Positions 8,116 to 17,100 of a DNA stretch of 64,000 nt are shown in pieces. The stretch covers positions 2,046,001-2,110,000 of the forward strand of contig NZ_CP132343.1 in assembly GCF_040529065.1 (NCBI RefSeq), written 5' to 3'. The notes under the pieces were generated by a model. The model had not been told where the DNA came from and did no database searches. It worked only from the letters and a program-made list of their open reading frames with translations. The DNA is from Xanthomonas sacchari (GTDB taxonomy: Bacteria > Pseudomonadota > Gammaproteobacteria > Xanthomonadales > Xanthomonadaceae). A program made the position numbers and the translations under genes. Each line of letters starts with the position of its first letter. Position 1 is the stretch's first letter.

Positions 8116-10524
8116 TCACCGCACCCGCACACGCTCGCCGGGTGCCAGCTCCAGCGTGCGCCGCGTGCCGTTGAAGGCGAGCTCGGTACGCGTGCCGCCG
8201 ACGCTGCGCAGCACGATCCGCGTCGCCTTGCCGTCGCGCCATGCCAGGTCCACCACGAAGCCGCCGCGCGCGCCGATGCCGCTGACCTTGCCGCGTGCAG
8301 CCCAGGCCTTGGGCAGCGCCGGTAGCACTGCGATGTGGCCGGGCCGCGAATACAGCAGCATTTCCAGCATCGCGGTGGGCGTGCCGAAGTTGGCGTCGAT
8401 CTGGAACACGCCGCCCAGCGTGGGGTCGCCGTGCTGGCTGAGGTCGTAGATGTCGAAGAAGTTCGGCGCGGTGCCGTTGCTGTGCACGATCGACGGTTTG
8501 AGGTTGGTTGCGATCAGCGCATAGGCGCGCTCGGCCTCGCCCAGCCGCGCCCAGCACAGCGCGCGCCAGGCGCAGGCCCAGCCGAAGCTGTGCATGCCGC
8601 GCGCCTCCAGCAGCGCGCGCGCGGCGGCGACCTGCGCGGGCGGGGCCAGGTCGGGATGCAGGCGATGGCCCGGATACAGGCCCATCAGCGGCGACAGGTG
8701 GCGGTGGTGCGCCTCGCCCAGCTCGTCGGGCGACATCCATTCCTGCAATTGCCCGCTGCGCGGGCTGATCTGCGGCAGGTACAGGCGCTGCCGCAGTCCG
8801 GCGACGGTCGCGGCATGGGCCGCATCGACATCGAGCAGCGCGCAGGCCTGGCAATACTGCCCGAACAGATTCCACACCAGTTCCTGCGCATAGGCGATGC
8901 CACGCGCGTTCTCGGGGCCGTGTTCGGGCGACCAGTCGTGGTCGTCGACCAGGCGCGTCTGCCGAGATCCGTCGGCAGCCACGACCTCCAGTTCGATCAG
9001 CCGGGCCTCCCAGAACTCGCAGGCGCCCTTGAGCAGCGGATGGATCCGTTGCAGGTAGGCACGGTCCTGGCTGTATTCGTAGTGCTGGAACAGGCTGTCG
9101 CACAGCCAGGCGTTGCCGGCCGGATGCCAGTACCAGCCGCAGCCGCCGAACGGATTGGTCGAGAACGCCACGGCCCAGCCGGCGACCTTGCCGGAGGTGT
9201 TGCGGAAGCGGTTGCGCGGGTCGTTGAAGTGCGCCTGGGTGATCTGCGTCCACGATGGCAGTTGCGCCAGACAGTAGCGGGCGAGGGCGTCGAAGCACGG
9301 CCCCAGCCCGGCCGCGTCGGTCAGCCAATAGTTCATCTGCACATTGACGTCGCTGTGGTAATCGCTCATCCACGGCGGATCGTTGTTCTCCAGCCAGAGC
9401 CCCTGCAGATTGATCGGCAGCGCGTCGCGCGAGGCGGCGATGGTCAGGTAGCGGCCGAACTGCAGGTACAGCGCTTCCAGTTCCGGGTCGGGGGTGTCCG
9501 TCGCGGCGCGCGCCTGCAGCCGCTCGGCGATGGCGAGCCGGCGTTGCGCCGGGCTGGAGCGGCCCAACGCCACCTGCATGGTGTCGAACAGCGTGCGGTG
9601 GTCGGCCACGTGCGTGTACAGCAGCGTCTCGGGCGGTAGTTGCGCCGCCGCCGCGCAGCGCTGCCTGGCCAGCGCCTGCGGATCCAGTGCCGGATCGCGG
9701 TAGTTCCTGGCCAGGTCGGGCACGTAGTTGCTGCCGCCGCAGATCACGATGCGCAGCGCGCGGCAGTCACGGAAGTGCAGCGTATCGCCCTGCAGTTCCA
9801 CACTGCCGTCGGAGGCGATCAGCCGCACGTGCGCCCCGTGGCGCAGGCCGTTGGCCAGTGCGCCGGAACAGCCAAGTCCGCCGTCCGCATCGCCGTGCAC
9901 GGGCGCACCGTGTGCGCTGACCAGGCGCAGCCGGCCGCTGTGCAGACCGCCACCGCGCTGCTCCAGGTGGATCACGATGGCATCATCGGGGTGGCTGGCG
10001 AAGATGGTGCGGGTGAACTGCGCAGCGCCCAGCGCGTAGCGCACGTGCACGCAGCCGTTGCTCAGGTCCAGCTCGCGCGTGTAGTCGCGCAGTTGCGCCG
10101 GCGCATGGCCGTCCAGTTCCAGATACAGCCTGGCGAGCAGCACGAAGCTGCCGAAGCTGTCCTTTTCGTAGCCGAACTGGCCCTGCGCGTCGAGCGTGTC
10201 GTTGCGTCCTCCGGTCCACAGGCTGGCGTCGGAGAGGTACAGGAAGTCGCGATCGGGCGCGCCGCCGACCAGGGCGCCGAGCCGGCCGTTGCCGATCGGC
10301 AGACCTTGCCGCAACACCTCGGCCTCGCTCGCCACGTTGGCGTACCGCATCCGCAGCGCCTGGGCCGGCGGCACCAGCGGCGAGCTGGCCGGACGCAGCG
10401 GCGCGGCCAGCGCGCGGCCGAACGCCGGCAGGCCGAGCAACGGCAGCATGGCGGCCAGGGCGCCGCCTTGCTTCAGGAATGCGCGGCGGCCGGCATCGCC
10501 AGGCGGGTGATCGGAGCTGGTCAT
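8116..10524 (-). CDS. Tat-exported GH95 alpha-L-fucosidase
   Basis: 802 residues. The N-terminus has a twin-arginine signal (GRRAFLKQGG, R13-R14, followed by a hydrophobic stretch to about residue 41), so the folded enzyme is exported to the periplasm or beyond. The mature part has the GH95 layout: an N-terminal beta-sandwich starting at LRQGLPIGNGRLGALVGG, and an (alpha/alpha)6 barrel with NLQGLWLENNDPPWMSDYHSDVNVQMNYW near 372-400, DHDWSPEHGPENARG, and the closing DANFGTPTAMLEMLLYS. GH95 enzymes release terminal alpha-1,2-linked fucose (some act on galactose) from xyloglucan or glycans by inversion. The gene stands alone; the IS110 right end lies just past its stop codon. Confidence 0.9.
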   Translation of the reverse strand: MTSSDHPPGDAGRRAFLKQGGALAAMLPLLGLPAFGRALAAPLRPASSPLVPPAQALRMRYANVASEAEVLRQGLPIGNGRLGALVGGAPDRDFLYLSDASLWTGGRNDTLDAQGQFGYEKDSFGSFVLLARLYLELDGHAPAQLRDYTRELDLSNGCVHVRYALGAAQFTRTIFASHPDDAIVIHLEQRGGGLHSGRLRLVSAHGAPVHGDADGGLGCSGALANGLRHGAHVRLIASDGSVELQGDTLHFRDCRALRIVICGGSNYVPDLARNYRDPALDPQALARQRCAAAAQLPPETLLYTHVADHRTLFDTMQVALGRSSPAQRRLAIAERLQARAATDTPDPELEALYLQFGRYLTIAASRDALPINLQGLWLENNDPPWMSDYHSDVNVQMNYWLTDAAGLGPCFDALARYCLAQLPSWTQITQAHFNDPRNRFRNTSGKVAGWAVAFSTNPFGGCGWYWHPAGNAWLCDSLFQHYEYSQDRAYLQRIHPLLKGACEFWEARLIELEVVAADGSRQTRLVDDHDWSPEHGPENARGIAYAQELVWNLFGQYCQACALLDVDAAHAATVAGLRQRLYLPQISPRSGQLQEWMSPDELGEAHHRHLSPLMGLYPGHRLHPDLAPPAQVAAARALLEARGMHSFGWACAWRALCWARLGEAERAYALIATNLKPSIVHSNGTAPNFFDIYDLSQHGDPTLGGVFQIDANFGTPTAMLEMLLYSRPGHIAVLPALPKAWAARGKVSGIGARGGFVVDLAWRDGKATRIVLRSVGGTRTELAFNGTRRTLELAPGERVRVR

Positions 10525-10829
10525 CGGGCGGGTCTCGACGGCGCCCCGCGCGTGGCCGCGGCGATGGGCAGAAGCACCGTTGTACCTGCCGTGCGTGTTG
10601 CAGGGAAGGCGTTGCGTGCAGTGTCCGGCGCGTTTCCGCAGATGGCGTTCGGCGTGTCCGCAAACCTGCGCAACCTTGGCGGCCGCCTGGCCGTTGCGCG
10701 CTCCGATTCCTCCGCGTCCTGTCCTGGATGCAGCCGCACGGCGACGGCGTGCGGATACCGCCGCTCGGCGACACTTCCGCCCGGGCCGCGGTTGCGCCTA
10801 CAGTCGGGGTCTGACTGCCCGGAGGTTTC
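10525..10829. other. Divergent intergenic region between GH95 and ester hydrolase genes
   Basis: 305 bp between two divergent starts. It must hold both promoters. I see no palindrome or repeat that I can name and no supportable reading frame; a CCGGAGG ribosome binding site for the + strand gene is at 10819-10825. Confidence 0.5.
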
Positions 10830-12746
10830 ATGCGCCCCATCGCCACCCGTTTGCTCGCCACCGTCGTCGCCACCGTGCTGGCCACGGCCGCCCACGCGCA
10901 GACCGCGCCGATGACCCCGGACATCACCGGCAAGCCGTTCGTCGCGCCGACGGCGGCCAACGACTACGTCAAGCGCGAGGTGATGATCCCGATGCGCGAC
11001 GGGGTCAAGCTGCACACCGTGATCGTGCTGCCCAAGGGCGCGCACGGCGCGCCGATGCTGCTGACCCGTACGCCCTACGACGCCAGCGGCCGCGCCAGCC
11101 GGCTGGCCTCGCCGCACATGCGCGATCTGCTGCCGCAGGGCGACGAGGTGTTCGTCGACGGCGGCTACATCCGCGTGTTCCAGGACATCCGCGGCAAGTA
11201 CGGCTCGGAGGGCGACTATGTGGTGACCCGACCGCTGCGCGGGCCGCTCAACCCGACCAAGGTCGACCACGCCACCGACGCCTGGGACACCATCGACTGG
11301 CTGGTCAAGCACGTGCCCGAATCCAACGGCAAGGTCGGCATGATCGGTTCGTCCTACGAGGGCTTCACCGTGGTGATGGCGCTGGCCGATCCGCATCCGG
11401 CGCTGAAGGTAGCCGCGCCGGAGAGCCCGATGATCGACGGCTGGATGGGCGACGACTGGCTCAACTACGGCGCCTTCCGCCAGGTCAACCTGGACTACTT
11501 CACCGGGCAGATGACCCGGCGCGGCAAGGGTGAGGGCATCCCGCGCCAGGGCTACGACGACTACAGCAACTTCCTGCGCGCCGGCTCGGCCGGCGACTAT
11601 GCCAAGGCCGCCGGGCTGGAGCAGCTGCCGTGGTGGCGCAAGCTCACCGAGCACCCGGCCTACGATGCGTTCTGGCAGGAGCAGGCGCTGGACAAGGTGA
11701 TGGCGCGCACTCCGCTGAAGGTGCCGACGATGTGGCTGCAGGGGCTGTGGGACCAGGAAGACATGTGGGGCGCGATCCACAGCTACGAGGCGATGGAGCC
11801 GCGCGACACCGGCAACGACAAGAACTACCTGGTGATGGGGCCGTGGCGGCACAGCCAGGTGAACTACGAGGGTGCCTCGCTGGGCGCCCTGCAGTTCGAC
11901 GGCGACACCGCGCTGCAGTTCCGTCGCGACGTGCTCAAGCCGTTCTTCGACCAGTACCTGGTCGATGGCGCGCCCAAGGCCGACACGCCGCCGGTGCTGA
12001 TCTACGACACCGGCGCCAACCACTGGGACCGCCTGCAGCGCTGGCCGCTGAGCTGCGCGCAGGGCTGCCCGGCGCAGAGCAAGCCGTTGTACCTGGAGGC
12101 CGGCGGCCGCGTCTCGTTCGAGGCGCCCAAGGCCGGGCAGGGCGAGTACACCGAGTACGTGTCCGACCCGGCCAAGCCGGTGCCGTTCGTGCCGCGCCCG
12201 GTGGTGTTCGGCGACCGCGACATGTGGACCACCTGGCTGGTGCACGACCAGCGCTTCGTCGACGGCCGCCCGGACGTGCTGACCTTCGTCAGCGAACCGC
12301 TGCAGGCGCCGCTGCGCATCGCCGGCGCGCCGGAAGTGCACCTGCAGGCGTCCACCAGCGGCAGCGACAGCGACTGGGTGGTGAAGCTGATCGATGTGTA
12401 CCCGGACCAGATGGCCTCCGAGCCGAAGCTGGGCGGCTACGAGCTGCCGGTGTCGCTGGCGATCTTCCGCGGCCGCTACCGCGAAAGCTTCGAGCATCCG
12501 GCACCGCTGACCCCGAACCAGCCGCTGGCCTACCGCTTCGGCCTGCCGACGGCCAACCACACCTTCGAACGCGGCCACCGGATCATGGTGCAGGTGCAGT
12601 CCACGCTGTTCCCGCTGTACGACCGCAACCCGCAGACCTACGTGCCGAACATCTACTTCGCCAAGCCGGGCGACTACCAGAAGGCGACGCAGCGGATCTG
12701 GCACACGCCGCAGCAGGCGAGCTACATCAGTTTGCCGGTGGACTGA
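10830..12746 (+). CDS. Alpha-amino-acid ester hydrolase (CocE/NonD family)
   Basis: 638 residues with a Sec signal peptide (MRPIATRLLATVVATVLATAAHA, cleavage near 23). The alpha/beta hydrolase domain has the nucleophile S175 in GSSYEG, the acid D308 and base H341 (PWRHSQ). D209, E310 and D311 stand where the alpha-amino ester hydrolases have the carboxylate cluster that binds the substrate's free amino group, and the length is almost that of the Xanthomonas citri enzyme, with a shift of one residue. The C-terminal jelly-roll domain starts near residue 400. These enzymes hydrolyse or transfer acyl groups from alpha-amino esters and amides, including beta-lactam side chains. A GGAGG site precedes the ATG. 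The natural substrate is not known. Confidence 0.88.
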   Translation: MRPIATRLLATVVATVLATAAHAQTAPMTPDITGKPFVAPTAANDYVKREVMIPMRDGVKLHTVIVLPKGAHGAPMLLTRTPYDASGRASRLASPHMRDLLPQGDEVFVDGGYIRVFQDIRGKYGSEGDYVVTRPLRGPLNPTKVDHATDAWDTIDWLVKHVPESNGKVGMIGSSYEGFTVVMALADPHPALKVAAPESPMIDGWMGDDWLNYGAFRQVNLDYFTGQMTRRGKGEGIPRQGYDDYSNFLRAGSAGDYAKAAGLEQLPWWRKLTEHPAYDAFWQEQALDKVMARTPLKVPTMWLQGLWDQEDMWGAIHSYEAMEPRDTGNDKNYLVMGPWRHSQVNYEGASLGALQFDGDTALQFRRDVLKPFFDQYLVDGAPKADTPPVLIYDTGANHWDRLQRWPLSCAQGCPAQSKPLYLEAGGRVSFEAPKAGQGEYTEYVSDPAKPVPFVPRPVVFGDRDMWTTWLVHDQRFVDGRPDVLTFVSEPLQAPLRIAGAPEVHLQASTSGSDSDWVVKLIDVYPDQMASEPKLGGYELPVSLAIFRGRYRESFEHPAPLTPNQPLAYRFGLPTANHTFERGHRIMVQVQSTLFPLYDRNPQTYVPNIYFAKPGDYQKATQRIWHTPQQASYISLPVD

Positions 12747-14157
12747 ACGCGCGACTGGTGCTGCATGCGCCGTCGCGGCTGCCGTTGCCATCGCCTGGCG
12801 CAGGCGGGACAGCGCCACAAGCCACGCCGGCGCGTGCAGGTCCTCGTCGGGACTGCGCGCGTCGAGCGGCGCCTGGCCGTGGCCAGGATGGCGGGCGATC
12901 GCCGGGATGGCGCGAAACGCGTATTCATGCCAGTGACGATGGCCGACCAAATGAACCGCAGGAACTCGCTGCTGGGGGCGGGCAGGCGGTGCACCCGTTC
13001 GCATCGCTCTCGCGACCATTCCACATCGCTCTGTGCGCTGGCATGGGCGAGGGTCGTCCGCGCGATGCGGGCGTGCTCGGCATTGTCGGACCGAGAGAGA
13101 CCCGAAGCGTGCTGCGGCTGCTCAGCGCGAGCGCGTCGAGTGCGACCGCCTCGATCGGGTCGAAGACGACGCTGCGGAAGATCCGCAACAGCTTTTCCGG
13201 CACCATCCCGGTCGCGTTGTCGCCGGCGATGAAGGCGTCATGCCGACGCTGGAAGTCAGGCCGATGAAGATCACCGCCATGCTGTCGACGGGCGCAACCT
13301 CGATCGAATGTCGGGTCACCTGTTCGACCAAGGCGATGGCCGGTCGCGGGCCTCATCGAATGCACGGGCTGCGTACGCACAGGTACGGCGCCGCTTCGAC
13401 ACGCGTGCAATCGTTTGTAGCTTGCGTCGATGGCGATGGTGCGGCGCGCGGATACTGCGTTGCCCGCCGCGCACCGCGTGCGTCGTCATTGCGTCAACGC
13501 CGCGCTGACTTGCGCAAACACGCCGCAGATCGCGTAGACGACTTGGTGAAAAATCCGTCGTCTTTGTTGGTCATCAACACATTTTCAGAAACAGCGCGTA
13601 ACGGTTTCTTGCCATCGTGTGGCGTCGTTGGCAAAGATCGCCGCGTGCAGACGGAGGTGCATCGCACACGACGTCGGCGCTGTTGCCAGCATCCATATGT
13701 GCGTGATCGCTTCAGTAGTGAAAGGCGGGGCCGGCATCATCTGCGGTTCTGCCAAGGCGGCCAGGGGGAGCCAGGCGCAATGCTTTTGCACGCGTGTTGC
13801 TGCACCGCTGTTCGAACTGTGTGCGTCTCAAGGAAGGAGGGTTCGTGATGTCTATCGATACCGCCGGTTGGTCCCGTCTGCGCTGCCTTGCATTGCACTG
13901 CCGCCGCCCGCCTGATCGGGCATCCCCACGCTGTCGACGCTAGGCGCGTTCTGCCTGCAGACGTGTCGCGGTAGCGCATTCGTCGCCTCCCGCGTCGCCT
14001 GATCGTCAATCCCAATGCTTGTCGTGGACCAATCGGGCCGCGCAGGTGAGGTCTTGCCTGCGCAGCGGCCGGCACGGCGTGCTGTCGCGCCGACCGCCCA
14101 ACGCCTTTGGCTTGCGCTCGCACGCTGCCGTCCCATTTCGCGATAGGAGTGTTCGCC
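12747..14157. other. Long intergenic region with broken reading frames
   Basis: 1.4 kb without a gene I can support. On the - strand, fragments in two or three frames between about 13400 and 12770 read like pieces of one protein (for example APVDSMAVIFIGLTS and then GDNATGMVPEKLLRIF), which suggests a decayed, frameshifted gene that I do not recognise. The stretch 13540-13730 is clearly lower in GC than its surroundings and may be the regulatory region of the adhesin operon that starts at 14158. Confidence 0.35.
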
Positions 14158-17100
14158 ATGAGTATCCAGGTCAAGGTTGTCCCGCACGGTACCGACATCG
14201 CCCGTGCCCATGCCGTTCCGCTGCCGGCCGACGGCGTGGTCCGACTGACCCAGGCCAGCCAGGTCGTGCTGGATGTGCCGCCCGACAGGGTCGCCGCCTA
14301 CGCCCGCGAAGGCGACGATCTGCTGGTGCGGATGAAGAACGGCGAGACGGTTCGCATCGTCCATTTCTTCGATGCTGTGCCAGAGCCGAGCGCGTTGTTC
14401 CTGACGCAGGAGGAGCACCTGCTGGCGGTGCAGTTCGCCGGCGCCGGCGAAGGGGCGGTGTTGCTGGCCAGCTATGCGCCGGTCGGGAGCGAGGCCGGAT
14501 TCGAATCCTTGACCGCGGCCGGCGCGGGTGGCGCGGCCGGTGGGCTGGCTGCGCCCTGGCTGATGGCGGGTGGCGTCGCACTCGGCGCGGGTGCGCTGGC
14601 CAGCATGGGCAGCGAGGACGAGCGCAACCAGATCGTGCAGCCGCAGCCGCAACAACCGCAACCGCAGCCGTCGGCGCCAGCCGTGGCGAGCAATCTGCAA
14701 ATCTCCCCGGACGGCACCCAGATCACCGGTAACGCGCCTCCCGGCCACTCGGTCGGCATCGATGTCGATGGGGACGGACAGGTGGACACGGTGGTCGTGG
14801 TCGGCAACGACGGCAGCTTCACCGTGACGCTGCCGGCGCCGGTGCTCGGTGGCCAGATGGTGGGCGTGGTGGTCACCAGCCCCGATGGGTTGTCCAGCCC
14901 ACCGGCCATGGTGCAGGCGCCGGACGTCACGCCGCCTGGCGCGGCCGGCAACCTGCAGGTCGCGGCGGACGGCAGCAGCCTCATCGGCACCGCGGAGGCG
15001 GGTGCGACGGTCGGTGTGGACACCAATGGCGATGGCGTGCCGGACGTGACCGCCGTGGTCGGCAGCGACGGCAGCTTCAGCGTGCCGCTGCAGCCGCCGC
15101 TGACCAACGGCGAGACCGTGACCGTGGTGGTGACCGATCCCGCCGGCAACACCGGCCCCGGCGCCAGCGTCAACGCGCCCGACACCACGCCGCCGGCGGC
15201 GGCCGGCAATCTGCAGGTCTCGGCCGATGGCGGCACCCTCACCGGCACCGCCGAGGCGGGCGCGACGGTGGGTGTCGATGCGAATGGCGACGGCGTGCCC
15301 GACTTCACCGTCGTGGTGGGCGGCGACGGCAGCTTCAGCGTGCCGCTACAGCCGCCGCTGACCGACGGCCAGACGCTGACCGTGGTGGTGACCGATCCGG
15401 CCGGCAACAACAGCCCACCGACCAGCGTGCAGGCGCCGGATCTGCTGGCGGCACCGATCATCCAGGCGACCAACGGCAGCGTGATCGCCGGCACCTCCGA
15501 AGCGGGCGCCACCATCACGCTGAGCGACGGCAATGGCGCGCCGATTGGCCAGGCCGTCGTCGATGCCGCCGGCAACTGGAGCTTTACCCCGGCCACGCCG
15601 CTGCCGGACGGCACGGTGATCACCGCAGTCGCCAGCAATGCCGCAGGCACGGTCAGTCCGCCGGCGACCACCACCGTGGACGCGGTGGCGCCGGCGGCGC
15701 CGGTGCTGCAGCCGAGCAACGGGAGCGTCGTCGCCGGAAACGCCGAGGCCGGCGCGACCGTCACCGTCACCGACAGCAACGGCACGTTGATCGGCCAGGC
15801 GACCGCCGATGCCTCCGGCACCTGGAGCCTGACCCCAGCCACTCCGCTGCCCGACGGCACCGTGCTGAGCGCCATCGCCACCGACGCGGCCGGCAATGCC
15901 AGTGCGCCGGCGACGACCACGGTGGACGCCGTGGCACCGGCCACCCCGGTACTGCAGCCGAGCAACGGCAGTGCGATCGTCGGCACCGCCGAAGCCGGCG
16001 CGACGGTCACCGTCACCGACGGCAACGGCACGCTGATCGGCCAGACCACCGCCGATGCGTCCGGCAACTGGAGCATCACGCCCGGCACGGCGCTGCCCGA
16101 CGGCACGGTGGTCAACGCCGTGGCCGCCGACGCGGCTGGCAACGCCAGCGCAGCGGCCACGCTGACCGTCGATGCCGTGGCGCCGGCGGCGCCGGTGCTG
16201 CAGCCGAGCAACGGCACCGCGATCGTCGGCGCCGCCGAAGCCGGGGCGACCGTCACCGTGACCGACGGCAATGGCACGCTGATCGGCCAGACCACGGCCG
16301 ATGCATCCGGCAACTGGAGCGTGACCCCCGGAACCCCGCTGCCCGATGGCACGGTGATCAACGCCGTGGCCACCGACGCGACCGGCAACGTCAGTGCGCC
16401 GGCCACCACCACCGTGGATGCGACGGCACCGTCGGCGCCGATCTTGCAGCCGAGCAATGGCCTGACGATCGTCGGCTCGGCGGAAGCCGGGGCGACGGTC
16501 ACCGTGACCGACGGCAACGGCACGCTGATCGGCCAGGCCACGGCCGATGCGTCCGGCAACTGGAGCATCACCCCGGGGGCGGCATTGCCCGACGGCAGCG
16601 TGATCAGCGCCATCGCCACCGACGTGGCCGGCAATGCCAGCGCGCCGGCGACGACGACCATCGACGCGCTGGCGCCGGCGGCGCCGGTGTTGCAGCCGAG
16701 CAATGGCAGCGCGATCGTCGGCACGGCGGAGGCCGGTACGACCATTACCGTGACCGATGGCAACGGCACGCTGATCGGCCAGGCCACGGCGGATGCGTCC
16801 GGCAACTGGAGCGTCACGCCGGGCGCCGCGTTGCCTGACGGCACCGTGGTGACGGCCATCGCCACTGATGCCGCCGGCAACGCCAGTGCGCCGGCGACGC
16901 TGATCGTCGATGCCGTGGCCCCGGCCGCCCCGATCCTGCAGGTCAGCAATGGCGTGGCGATTGTCGGCACCGCCGAAGCGGGTGCGGCCATCACCGTCAC
17001 CGATGGCAACGGCACACTGATCGGCCAGGCCACGGCCGATGCGTCGGGCAACTGGAGCATCACGCCGGGGGCGGCGTTGCCCGACGGCACCGTGGTGACG

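Noticed and set aside
13033-13848. Open frame of 271 codons on the + strand before the adhesin gene
   Set aside because: It is arginine-rich, has no recognisable family feature, overlaps other open frames on both strands and lacks a ribosome binding site; high GC content produces such frames.
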